From Portibacter lacus (lineage in GTDB: Bacteria; Bacteroidota; Bacteroidia; Chitinophagales; Saprospiraceae): a stretch of DNA of 64,000 bases. The DNA is taken from NCBI RefSeq assembly GCF_021533215.1, contig NZ_JAJNKA010000002.1, positions 361,001-425,000 of the forward strand, given 5' to 3'. Every line of letters starts with the position of its first letter. Position 1 is the first letter of the stretch. Shown here piece after piece: positions 8,954 through 16,994 of this stretch. The notes beneath the pieces were generated by a model, which saw nothing but the letters and a program-made list of their open reading frames with translations, was not told where the DNA came from and did no database searches. A program made the position numbers and the translations under genes.

Positions 8954-10510
8954 ATGCCAATATCACAATCTGATCAGTTATTTAAATTGATAAAGTCATT
9001 AACCAAAGCCGAAAAGCGAAATTTCACTCTTTATGCAAAGCGTGTTCAAGACAGTGATGACCTTAAATTTTTGCAGCTTTTTGATGTTATAGACAAAATG
9101 GACAAGTTTGATGAGAAGCTAATTATTAAAAAAGTTGATAATCTTGCGAAGTCCCAATTCTCAAATGTAAAACGACACCTTTACAAGCAAATAATGACGA
9201 GTTTGCGACTCATCCACATCAATAGAAAAATTCACATTGAGATCCGAGAACACATTGATTTTTCCCAAATCCTATATGATAAGGGTCTTTATCTCCAATC
9301 TCTGAAAATTCTCCAAAGAGCCAAGAATATGGCATATAAAGTGAGCAATGAAATCTTGATTTTGGAGATTATTGAGTTTGAAAAGATTATTGAATCAAGG
9401 CACATTACCAGAACAGGTCCTGCTAAAAATCTTCAGCTCACAGACGAAGCCAATACTATAATAAATACTTTATCTAATGAGATTAAGCTTTCTAACATTA
9501 GGATGAACCTTCATTCTTTTTATATAGAAGGAGGACATGTTAAATCGAAAGAGGAGTACGATAGAATTTCACTCTTCTTAGAAGAAAACTTACCTCAGTT
9601 AGACTATGAGGAAATGAGTTTTCGGGAACAAATTTTCCTATACCAATCACTGGTATGGTATAATTATATCTTATTGGATTTTGATCGATGTTATACATTT
9701 GCTTTAAAATGGATCAATGCCTTAACAAAAGATCCGATCATGATTGATCGAGATCCAGATAATTATATGCGAGCATATCATTATTTATTGACTTCGACAT
9801 TTAACATTAATGATTATGATAACTTCATCATCCACCTTAAAGAGTTAGAAAAATTTAGAAAAACAAAATACAGTAAGTTCAATTCTACATCGCAGATTAT
9901 TTCTTTCCTATATGTTCACATGGCTAGGCTTAATAAGCACTTCTTGGAAGGTTCATTTGATGAAGGTGTGAAAATTATCCCAAGTACTTTAAAGAGAATT
10001 GCTAGATATCGAGAGAAATTAGATTACCACAGAATTCTAGTTTTTTACTACAAGATTGCTTGGATGCATTTAGGAAATGGGAATCCAGGGAAAGCTATTG
10101 ATTACCTGAATAAAATCATCAATGCAGACAACAAATCTAATCTAAGATCAGATATACAAGCTTATTCTAGAATCATGTTTTTAATGGCTCATTTCGATGA
10201 AGAGAATTATGAAATAATTGATTACTTAGTTCGGAATGTTCGGAAGTATGTGAATAAGATCGAACAGAAAGACATGCTTCTCACCAAGAGTTTAGACTTC
10301 TTTAAGAATATAGTAAAACTGCCCCTAGGAGATCGTCGTGCTGCTATGAATGATTTTCATAGAGAGCTTATCATGATCAAAGACGCGCCATATGAGAAGC
10401 GCGCCTTTTTATATCTTGACATTACCTTATGGATTAACAGTAAGATAAGAGGACTTTCTCTTCAGCAAATCGTTAAGGAAAAATTTCAACGAGAAAATCA
10501 AAGGTTTTAA
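8954..10510 (+). CDS. Conserved Bacteroidota hypothetical protein, all-helical
   Basis: I do not recognise a named family. The 518-residue protein has no signal peptide or membrane segment and is rich in Lys, Glu, Leu, Ile and Tyr. It is predicted helical throughout and looks like degenerate TPR-type helix pairs (for example residues 75-110 and 360-400). The N-terminus SDQLFKLIKSLTKAEKRNF is a pattern I associate with uncharacterised Bacteroidota proteins of this size. It is divergent from the P-II gene, 182 bp away, and converges with the Spy-like gene only 2 bp past its stop. A cytoplasmic protein-interaction role is plausible but unproven. Confidence 0.8.
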   Translation: MPISQSDQLFKLIKSLTKAEKRNFTLYAKRVQDSDDLKFLQLFDVIDKMDKFDEKLIIKKVDNLAKSQFSNVKRHLYKQIMTSLRLIHINRKIHIEIREHIDFSQILYDKGLYLQSLKILQRAKNMAYKVSNEILILEIIEFEKIIESRHITRTGPAKNLQLTDEANTIINTLSNEIKLSNIRMNLHSFYIEGGHVKSKEEYDRISLFLEENLPQLDYEEMSFREQIFLYQSLVWYNYILLDFDRCYTFALKWINALTKDPIMIDRDPDNYMRAYHYLLTSTFNINDYDNFIIHLKELEKFRKTKYSKFNSTSQIISFLYVHMARLNKHFLEGSFDEGVKIIPSTLKRIARYREKLDYHRILVFYYKIAWMHLGNGNPGKAIDYLNKIINADNKSNLRSDIQAYSRIMFLMAHFDEENYEIIDYLVRNVRKYVNKIEQKDMLLTKSLDFFKNIVKLPLGDRRAAMNDFHRELIMIKDAPYEKRAFLYLDITLWINSKIRGLSLQQIVKEKFQRENQRF

Positions 10511-10512
10511 AA

Positions 10513-10944
10513 TTATTTTTTTCTCTTGTCTCTCAAGCCTTTTAACATTTTACGCTTGAATTCATGTTCAATCGAAAATAGTTTCACTACTCTTTTTGGT
10601 GTGAGAATGGGTTTTAAATCTTCTATATATTCACGCTTTAACGCTAACATCTCTTCCTCGATACTCAATCTATTTTCTAACAAAACCAATGCTTCCTTAT
10701 CTGACAATTCTGATTCATTAGAACCTTGTCTGAACTTATCTTTTAACGCTCGCTCTTTATCTTTATAAGCGTTCTGAATCGGCCAAAACTTCTGTGATTC
10801 GGCTGGTGTGAGACTAAGCTTCTCTGTTACAAAAGCAACTTGCAAAGCTCTCATTTGCTCATATTTATCTTCTTTATTTTCCTGACCAAAAATGGCAGCA
10901 GTCGTAATCGTTATTATTGCTAAGGTTATAATGTACTTTCTCAT
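10513..10944 (-). CDS. Spy/CpxP-like periplasmic protein
   Basis: A 143-residue secreted protein with a signal peptide (MRKYIITLAIITITTAAIFG). The mature part is highly charged and helical. It has two LTP-type motifs of the Spy/CpxP family, LSLTPAESQKFWPI near residue 43 and LTPKRVVKLFSIEHEF near 113. Family members act as periplasmic chaperones or stress sensors. It is the last gene of an operon with an ECF sigma factor and a membrane protein; its ATG overlaps the preceding stop by 4 bp. I infer a role in envelope stress feedback. Confidence 0.8.
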   Translation of the reverse strand: MRKYIITLAIITITTAAIFGQENKEDKYEQMRALQVAFVTEKLSLTPAESQKFWPIQNAYKDKERALKDKFRQGSNESELSDKEALVLLENRLSIEEEMLALKREYIEDLKPILTPKRVVKLFSIEHEFKRKMLKGLRDKRKK

Positions 10945-11354
10945 TTGTCTAAATTTTCTAACATATCAAGATCGATATCGTCGAGCCATTCCTCACTTGC
11001 AATGGCACTATAAAGTTCTAATTCTATTTCATTAATGGCTTGCTCTGCACCGTCGAATTGTGAGAGTTCATCAATACTTAATTCGTCAGGATTTTCTAAT
11101 AGGTAATCCCAATTGTCTTCTAAGGTCAATTCCGCAAACTGATAATCAGCTTGATCTTGGTTCAACTTAAGAATAAAAACAGCTGCAATGGCTAACATAA
11201 AAACTGCGGCTATTGCATTCAATTTGTATTTTGACCAGAAAGGAATCACTTTTGCTTGACTTCCTATCTGAGCCATAAGGTCATCTTCGAAAGAATCGAA
11301 AAAGCCTTCAGGAACTTTCATTCCTTTTCTAGGATCATTATTCTTGTTTATCAT
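10941..11354 (-). CDS. Putative membrane-anchored anti-sigma factor
   Basis: A 137-residue single-pass protein. Residues 1-40 (VPEGFFDSFEDDLMAQIG) would be cytoplasmic, a hydrophobic segment lies at about 46-64 (LNAIAAVFMLAIAAVFILKL), and the rest is acidic and periplasmic. It sits between an ECF sigma gene and a Spy-like gene with 4-bp overlaps at both ends, the usual place of an anti-sigma factor. It lacks a recognisable zinc-binding HxxxCxxC motif, so the assignment rests on context and topology. Confidence 0.65.
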   Translation of the reverse strand: MINKNNDPRKGMKVPEGFFDSFEDDLMAQIGSQAKVIPFWSKYKLNAIAAVFMLAIAAVFILKLNQDQADYQFAELTLEDNWDYLLENPDELSIDELSQFDGAEQAINEIELELYSAIASEEWLDDIDLDMLENLDK

Positions 11355-11887
11355 AAGCTTTGCTGTTTTACAAATGCTTCAATTTTATTTTTAGCATGAT
11401 GAAATGAGGCTTTCAGACCACCTACTGAAGTTCCTAAAACTTCAGAAATATCATTATACGACATGTCATCAAAATATTTCATATTAAATACAATTCTCTG
11501 TTTATCTGGTAAGCTTTCTAAAGCTTTTTGTAAAATCATTTGCGCTTCATCACCATCAAAATAAGTATCTGCTTCTAAGCTCAATACTTCATGTTCTGCT
11601 TCCTCACTTTTATACTTCTTTTGTTTCTGCAAATGGTTCAAACTTTCATTCGTAGCAATTCGGTACATCCATGTATAAAATTTAGAATCCGACTTAAAAG
11701 TTCCAATGTTTTTATACGCTTTCAAAAATGTATTCTGCATTACATCCGCCGCATCTTCATGCGTCTTCACAATCCCTCTTATGTGCCAGTAAATTCTTTC
11801 TTTATACAAAGTCACTAGCGTTCGAAAGCCTTTCTCGACATCAATTCCTTTCTGAATATTTTTAATAATCAACTCTTCGTTCTGCAT
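11351..11887 (-). CDS. ECF-family RNA polymerase sigma factor
   Basis: A 178-residue sigma factor with region 2 (MQNTFLKAYKNIGTF followed by YTWMYRIATNESLNHL, about residues 50-85) and region 4 (LPDKQRIVFNMKYFDDMSY followed by the helix-turn-helix ISEVLGTSVGGLKASF, about 120-165). It is first in a three-gene operon with a putative anti-sigma protein and a Spy-like protein. It probably directs its own operon in response to an envelope signal. The target promoter cannot be identified from one site. Confidence 0.93.
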   Translation of the reverse strand: MQNEELIIKNIQKGIDVEKGFRTLVTLYKERIYWHIRGIVKTHEDAADVMQNTFLKAYKNIGTFKSDSKFYTWMYRIATNESLNHLQKQKKYKSEEAEHEVLSLEADTYFDGDEAQMILQKALESLPDKQRIVFNMKYFDDMSYNDISEVLGTSVGGLKASFHHAKNKIEAFVKQQSL

Positions 11888-11973
11888 GAATGACTATCGG
11901 TTGCATGTATTGGACAACGTTAAGATACAAAGGTTTAATGAAGATTAACTTTTTCTGTTAAAATGAGACATTC

Positions 11974-12156
11974 GACTCCAAGACTTAGGACTTAAGGACT
12001 TTCGACTTTGGACTTCACGACCTAGGACTTAGAACTTAAGACTACAAGACTTAGGACTTCAGACTTCAGACTCAGGACTGCACAACCTCACGACTTCACG
12101 ACTCAAGACTTCACGACTACAAGACTTTGGACTTCAGACTCAAGACTCACGACTCT
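11974..12156. repeat. Degenerate GACTY heptamer array, block 1
   Basis: About 25 consecutive units of 7-8 bp, each starting GACT (mostly GACTT or GACTC) followed by two to four variable bases, fill most of the gap between the sigma operon and the acyltransferase gene. All units read GACT on the plus strand. No open reading frame or strong hairpin accompanies it. The remaining bases of 11888-12222 are AT-rich and presumably hold the promoters of the two divergent genes. Confidence 0.9.
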
Positions 12157-12222
12157 ATTAGCGAAAAACAAAAAACTAAAAACGGATACCTCTTTACATG
12201 AAAATAAACTAGCTTTACAATC

Positions 12223-12777
12223 ATGGGAAAAATTAGTTCAGCCATTTCAAAATTCCTGCTTTGTAAAGTTTGGGGTTTCAAGATCAAAGGAAATTATGCG
12301 TTTGACATCCCTAAAAAGGTGTTAATTGCTGCTCCACACACCTCTGCATGGGATCTACCACTAGGTATTCTCACCAGAAATGTCCTTCGTACAAAAATTC
12401 AATTCGTAGGAAAAGCGACCCTTTTCAAGCCACCTTTCGGTTGGTTTTTTAGAGCGGTAGGTGGTGTTCCAGTAGATCGAACTAAAAACAATAATTTTGT
12501 AGATGGAGTTGCCGAAATATATGAAAACCGAGATGATTTTAATTTTTGCCTTGCCGTAGAAGGAACTAGAAAAAAGGTATATAAATTAAAAACTGGGTTT
12601 TATTATATCGCCCGTAAAGCAAATGTTCCTGTTCAGATGATCGGCCTAGATTACAAAAACAAGCAAATAATCTTTAGTGAGCCATTCTATGTTTCTGACA
12701 ATATGGAATTAGAAATGAGAAAAGTAGAAGACTTTTTCAGAGGTATTGTCGGAAAAGTTGAAGCCTATAGCTTTTAA
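12223..12777 (+). CDS. PlsC-like 1-acylglycerol-3-phosphate acyltransferase family protein
   Basis: A 184-residue enzyme of the glycerolipid acyltransferase family. The catalytic HX4D motif is HTSAWD (about residues 38-43). Block II is KATLFKPPFGWFFRAVGGVPVDR (positions about 64-86, key residues F, G, G and R) and block III is EGTRKK (about 113-118). It is short and has no strong membrane span, as in the Bacteroidota subgroup annotated simply as acyltransferase. It may acylate lysophosphatidic acid or another lipid; the exact acceptor is not determinable. It stands alone between repeat-bearing gaps. Confidence 0.88.
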   Translation: MGKISSAISKFLLCKVWGFKIKGNYAFDIPKKVLIAAPHTSAWDLPLGILTRNVLRTKIQFVGKATLFKPPFGWFFRAVGGVPVDRTKNNNFVDGVAEIYENRDDFNFCLAVEGTRKKVYKLKTGFYYIARKANVPVQMIGLDYKNKQIIFSEPFYVSDNMELEMRKVEDFFRGIVGKVEAYSF

Positions 12778-13254
12778 CGTGAAAAATGGATAAAGAAATA
12801 AAATCAGATGGCACTTATAAATTCATATACGACCAGCCCACCGGCGAGATATGCTCGCCGTTCACTACCGATTCTTCCTCCAGAAGAATTACTCGGTAGT
12901 TCATTATTCGGTTTAGTATGAACGAATGTTGGGAAGCAATAACGCTGGAGGCGTTACAGTGAGAGAACCAGCAGTTAATCTGAAGGATGGGAAGCTAGAA
13001 TGAAAATTAACGATATAGATGGACTTAAAATGTCATTAGCCAAAAGCCTTCTGAATCATCATCTTATCTTAAAAATCTCTTGAATTAGCTCTGCTAGTCC
13101 TGCTAAATTTTTAATTCTAAGCTGATAATCCATATGGCTCCTGATAAAATTCCTTATCCATTCTTCACGTAGTTTTTAGGTTTTCCGAATTGCAAGCCCT
13201 CCGAAGTAAGCTATCTCATAAGTATTTCTTAATTTTCCCGCAAAATAGATTTAC
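12778..13254. other. Gene-free stretch with a cluster of hairpins
   Basis: Three hairpins lie within 115 bp. CGGCGAG/CTCGCCG is at 12842-12860. A two-part stem ACTACCGA/TCGGTAGT enclosing TTCTTC/GAAGAA is at 12864-12900. TAACGC/GCGTTA is at 12940-12956. The stretch is richer in G and C than neighbouring gaps. A 37-codon reading frame (12786-12899) overlaps the first two stems and looks incidental. On the minus strand, about 13059-13133 reads as a 24-codon helical peptide (LRIKNLAGLAELIQEIFKIR), perhaps a decayed gene end. The last part should hold the ligA promoter. Confidence 0.5.
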
Positions 13255-15360
13255 ATGTATTCGGACGCAGAAAAAAAAGCCTTATTTAACCTTACTCAAG
13301 AACTGCTCAAAAAAGAGCCTGGAGTAGACCAACTGGATTCTTTAATTCAAGTGCTTCACTTTCACGAATGGAATTATTCGATCCAAAACAATCCCTTGAT
13401 CTCTGATTTCGAATACGATACCTTATATAAATCTTTAGAGAAAATAGAGGCTGCAAATCCGTTATTAGTAAGACCAGACAGCCCTACACAGCGTGTTTCC
13501 ACTGATCTAAAATCAGACTTCCCGAAAGTAACTCACCTTGTTCCTATGCTTTCTCTAGGGAATTCATACAATGCTGAAGATTTAATCGATTTTGATAGAC
13601 AAGTTCGAAAATTGACTGGGTTATCAGAAGAAGATTCCATCGAATATACGGTCGAACCAAAGTTTGATGGCGGCAGCATCGCTATCGTTTATGAAAATGA
13701 TTTATTGACCAGAGCCGCAACGAGAGGAAATGGCCAAGAAGGTGAAGAAATGACTGCTAATGCGAAAGCAATGTCAACTTTGCCGTTAAGAGCGGCCTTT
13801 TCGAAGTTAGGCATCCAGAAAGCTGAACTCAGAGGAGAATCCTTAATTAGAAAAGATATATTCTTACAGTTAAACAAAGACCGAGAAGAATTAGGCGAAT
13901 CTATATTTGCCAATCCTAGAAATGCAGCAACAGGCGGATTAAGGACTAAAGATGCGAACCAGACAGCTGATCGAAAAATCGAAACTTTTATTTTTCAAAT
14001 TGGCTATGCCATAAATAAAGAAGGGAGGGACATGATTCCTGAACTCGGCACGCATATGAATAGCCTGGACAAACTCACTTCTCTGGGATTCAAAATACCT
14101 CAAGCGGAAAGAAAATTATGCAAAAATATTGATGAGGCAATCGCTTTCTGTGCGCATTGGCAGGAAGTTCGGGAGGAGTATCCCTATGAAATCGATGGAA
14201 TGGTCGTCAAGGTGAATAGCTTCGAACTTCAAGAGAAATGTGGTTATACACAGCATCATCCACGATGGGCAATTGCCTATAAATTCAAAGCGAAGCAAGC
14301 CACTTCGAAACTAGAACGTGTAGAATATCAAGTGGGAAAAATCGGGGCTGTTACCCCTGTTGCTAAAATTACACCTGTTGCATTAGCTGGAGTGACCGTT
14401 TCCTCCATTTCTCTTCATAATGCAGATTTTATAAGCTCCAAAGATCTTCGAATAGGTGACACGGTTCTAGTTGAAAGAGCTGGAGATGTTATTCCATATA
14501 TCGTAAAGTCGTTTCCCGAATTACGAGATGGCAGTGAAAAAAAGGTGATTTATCCAACTCATTGTCCAGTTTGCCAGCATCCCTTGGTTCGAATCGAGGA
14601 TGAGGCGGCTTGGAGATGTGTTAATTTTTCATGCGAAGCTCAAGTAATCCAACGAATGATTCACCACGTCTCGAAAGATGCCATGAATATAGATGGTTTC
14701 GGGGCCTCATATGTGGAGCGCTTTCATGAACTTGGATGGTTAAAGGATGTCTCAGACATTTACAATCTGGATTATGAGGCGATTGCTGAGCTAGAAGGTT
14801 TCGGTGAGCGATCTGCGCAAAAATTGAAAGCAGCTGTTGAAAAAGCAAAAAGCAACCCTATTCATAGGTTATTAAATAGTTTAGCGATTCACCACCTTGG
14901 ACGAAAAGCTTCTAAAGTTATTGCAGAGCATATCGCTCATGTAATGAATCTAAAGACATGGACAGTGGAAGAATTGACCAATATTAAAGATATTGGACCT
15001 GTAGTTGCTGAAAATCTTACTGCTTTCTTTTCTGACGAGGTCAATGTTAACATGCTGGAACGAATGGAATCTTATGGAGTCAATCTGCATCAAACAGAAG
15101 AGGACAAGCCTCGCGAAATCAAAGAGGATGCTCCATTGGCTGGCAAGACCATTTTATTTACTGGAGCATTACAGTTAATGAATCGGAAGGAAGCTCAGTT
15201 AATGGCAGAAGAGGCTGGTGCGAAAAATATCAGTGCGGTAAGTTCTAACCTGGATATATTAGTAGTCGGTGAAAAAGCGGGATCGAAGTTGAAGAAAGCG
15301 GAGGCTTTAGGTACGGTTGCGATCTGGAGCGAGGAGGAGTTTTTGGAGAAAACTCGCTAA
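13255..15360 (+). CDS. ligA: NAD-dependent DNA ligase LigA
   Basis: The replicative DNA ligase, 701 residues, joins nicks using NAD+. The adenylation domain carries the active lysine Lys136 in EPKFDGG; many relatives have EPKLDG. The OB domain follows, then a four-cysteine zinc finger (CPVC and CVNFSC, about residues 437-458), helix-hairpin-helix repeats (about 475-590) and a C-terminal BRCT domain (about 620-700, GKTILFTGALQLMNRKEAQ). All parts are intact. It stands alone, with a heptamer array directly after its stop. Confidence 0.98.
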   Translation: MYSDAEKKALFNLTQELLKKEPGVDQLDSLIQVLHFHEWNYSIQNNPLISDFEYDTLYKSLEKIEAANPLLVRPDSPTQRVSTDLKSDFPKVTHLVPMLSLGNSYNAEDLIDFDRQVRKLTGLSEEDSIEYTVEPKFDGGSIAIVYENDLLTRAATRGNGQEGEEMTANAKAMSTLPLRAAFSKLGIQKAELRGESLIRKDIFLQLNKDREELGESIFANPRNAATGGLRTKDANQTADRKIETFIFQIGYAINKEGRDMIPELGTHMNSLDKLTSLGFKIPQAERKLCKNIDEAIAFCAHWQEVREEYPYEIDGMVVKVNSFELQEKCGYTQHHPRWAIAYKFKAKQATSKLERVEYQVGKIGAVTPVAKITPVALAGVTVSSISLHNADFISSKDLRIGDTVLVERAGDVIPYIVKSFPELRDGSEKKVIYPTHCPVCQHPLVRIEDEAAWRCVNFSCEAQVIQRMIHHVSKDAMNIDGFGASYVERFHELGWLKDVSDIYNLDYEAIAELEGFGERSAQKLKAAVEKAKSNPIHRLLNSLAIHHLGRKASKVIAEHIAHVMNLKTWTVEELTNIKDIGPVVAENLTAFFSDEVNVNMLERMESYGVNLHQTEEDKPREIKEDAPLAGKTILFTGALQLMNRKEAQLMAEEAGAKNISAVSSNLDILVVGEKAGSKLKKAEALGTVAIWSEEEFLEKTR

Positions 15361-15373
15361 GCTCGTTTTTTCA

Positions 15374-15525
15374 AGTCAAGAGTCGGGAAGTCAGGAGTCG
15401 GGAAGAAGCCCAAAGTCGGAAGTCCGAAGTCAGGGAGTCGAAAGAAGTCCGAAGTCTGAAGTCAAGACTTTAGACTCAAGACTAACGACTCAGGACTCTG
15501 GACTTCAGACTCAATACTCACGACT
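15374..15525. repeat. GACTY heptamer array, block 2, with orientation flip
   Basis: The first half, to about 15465, consists of units ending AGTC. The second half consists of units beginning GACT, so the array is inverted on itself and could fold into a long imperfect hairpin. It lies between the ligA stop and the end of the interrupted four-helix-bundle gene. A 74-codon reading frame through it is only repeat-derived Ser/Arg/Gln-rich text. Confidence 0.88.
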
Positions 15526-15537
15526 CACACAAAGCGA

Positions 15538-16062
15538 CTAAGAAAACTTCTTCGGGTTACTCATCATATATTTTAAGATAATACCGACCTCTTCGCTTTG
15601 TTTCTTAAGTAGGAGGAAGTCATCTTTATCAATATACTTACATCCAAATGCAAAATCTAACCATGACTGGGTTTCAGTATTTTCCATTGCAGAATCACTA
15701 AGTTTAGCTATAAAGTGTTTTGGGTATCTTCTTTATACCACTTCTGTTTTAGTGTGTTGTATAAATATTTATGAATTAATGGCTAGTATTTAAGGCGAAA
15801 AGCGCAGTAATAGCCATAGCTATTGCGAGTATTTTCAACGAAGAATACTGGCCATAAAACATAAATATATGCGACATATTGAAGCAGAAATGGTATCACT
15901 ATAGCTCTCAGCTAGATTTGCACATACTGACCTTGAAGATCTTCGAATCTGATCAGTCAAGGAGTAAATCTCTTCTCTTGGAAATTTTTTAGACAATTCA
16001 AAAATCCTCATCGCAAGTTTGTATGCATTTTGATAAGCTATAAGTTCATTGTACTTTCCCAT
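15538..16062 (-). pseudogene. Four-helix-bundle (S23/intervening-sequence-type) protein gene interrupted by an element
   Basis: The N-terminal part, from MGKYNELIAYQNAYKLAMRI to CANLAESYS (15897-16062), and the C-terminal part, from RRYPKHFIAKLSDSAMENT to MSNPKKFS and a stop (15538-15734), are halves of one four-helix-bundle protein of about 120 residues. Between them lies a 162-bp foldback element that adds stop codons. Removing exactly that element joins the halves in frame as AESYSERRYPKHF, matching the family pattern. The family is often linked to 23S rRNA intervening sequences but its function is unclear. The gene is flanked by heptamer arrays on both sides. Confidence 0.8.
15735..15896. 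mobile_element. 162-bp foldback miniature element inside the four-helix-bundle gene
   Basis: The element begins ATACCACTTCTG and ends CAGAAATGGTAT, and the two halves are inverted copies along their whole length, about 80 bp each. Over the outer 29 positions there are 7 differences, and 6 of them would be G-U pairs in plus-strand RNA. It has no coding capacity. No flanking target duplication is obvious. It could be a MITE or a palindromic REP-type element moved by a transposase encoded elsewhere. Confidence 0.7.
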
Positions 16063-16132
16063 TTTATTAATATTTACCTTTATTAGTGTAAAAAATGTAG
16101 AAAGTGTTACAAACAAAAAAAATTAACTTTCG

Positions 16133-16206
16133 TCTTTAGATTCCAGACTTCTGACTTCAGACTTCGGACTTCAGACTTCAGACTCAAGACTCAAGACTCA
16201 AGACTT
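16133..16206. repeat. GACTY heptamer array, block 3
   Basis: About ten units of GACTTC/GACTCAA type, all in GACT orientation on the plus strand, end about 20 bp before the start of the dipeptidase gene. It is the same repeat family as the blocks near 12.0 kb and 15.4 kb. Confidence 0.85.
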
Positions 16207-16226
16207 AACATAACAATAAAAAAACA

Positions 16227-16910
16227 ATGAAATATATACTCCCCCTCCTTTACTTAATCATCATAATTTCATGCAAACAATCAAGTCCTGCTGTAACAAT
16301 TCCTAATGAAGCTGTCAAACCGGAAGTAAGCGAAAACATTGACCTAGAAGAAGAAAGTAAAGAGCTTGAATATCCAGGGTGGATCGAATTTCCTGAAAAT
16401 AATATGCAACATCTAGACATTCGATATGCGACGAAAAACAATTTTGTGAAAGAGCAAATGTATGAATGTGGGAAGTGCTACCTCCGAGAAGAAGCTGGCG
16501 AAGCTCTAAAAAAAGTTGCTAAATCCTTAGCGCAAATTGACCATAAACTAGTGCTTTTCGATTGCTATCGACCGAAACCTGTCCAGCAAAAACTATGGGA
16601 TAAGGTTCCGAATGCTAGTTATGTAACCCCACCTCATAAAGGCTCTATGCATAATCGAGGAGCAGCGGTAGATCTTAGTATTATGGATGCGGATGGAAAT
16701 TATCTGGATATGGGAACGGAATATGATTTCTTCGGGAAGGAAGCGCATACAGATAATTTTGACCTGCCTGCAAATGTTCTTAAAAATCGAAAATTATTGA
16801 AAGATTTAATGGTAAAATATGGTTTCAAAGGCATAAGAACCGAGTGGTGGCATTTTTCATTCGTCGATGGAAGTTATGAAATTGCCGATTGGGAGTGGGA
16901 ATGTTTTTAG
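16227..16910 (+). CDS. M15 family D-alanyl-D-alanine dipeptidase, VanX/DdpX-like lipoprotein
   Basis: A 227-residue zinc peptidase that should hydrolyse D-Ala-D-Ala dipeptide. A lipoprotein signal (LLYLIIIISCKQ, Cys about residue 17) predicts attachment to the envelope. The zinc motif SMHNRGAAVDLSI (about residues 139-151) holds the His and Asp ligands. EWWHFSF (about 205-211) provides the catalytic Glu and third ligand His. YRPKPVQQKLWD (about 113-124) is also typical of the VanX group. Here it more likely serves peptidoglycan recycling or nutrition than glycopeptide resistance, as no vanHA genes are nearby. Confidence 0.92.
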   Translation: MKYILPLLYLIIIISCKQSSPAVTIPNEAVKPEVSENIDLEEESKELEYPGWIEFPENNMQHLDIRYATKNNFVKEQMYECGKCYLREEAGEALKKVAKSLAQIDHKLVLFDCYRPKPVQQKLWDKVPNASYVTPPHKGSMHNRGAAVDLSIMDADGNYLDMGTEYDFFGKEAHTDNFDLPANVLKNRKLLKDLMVKYGFKGIRTEWWHFSFVDGSYEIADWEWECF

Positions 16911-16994
16911 TATGTCAATGGATAAGCATATATTGCGAAACATTTTCGGGATTTAGCTCGTTAAAAGAACTCATTCAAGAATCAAAACGTAAAA

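Noticed and set aside
11974-12156. CRISPR array
   Set aside because: Units are only 7-8 bp with no constant repeat of 25-40 bp and no spacers; no cas genes are near.
12786-12899. Small gene of 37 codons after the acyltransferase
   Set aside because: It overlaps two strong hairpins, has no recognisable start signal or family pattern, and its reading frame is probably incidental.
15317-15541. A 74-codon reading frame at the end of ligA
   Set aside because: It overlaps ligA and then only translates the heptamer array, giving Ser/Arg/Gln-rich text.
16063-16116. Eighteen-residue extension of the four-helix-bundle protein
   Set aside because: The family starts at MGKYNELIAYQ; the extra residues are from AT-rich spacer.
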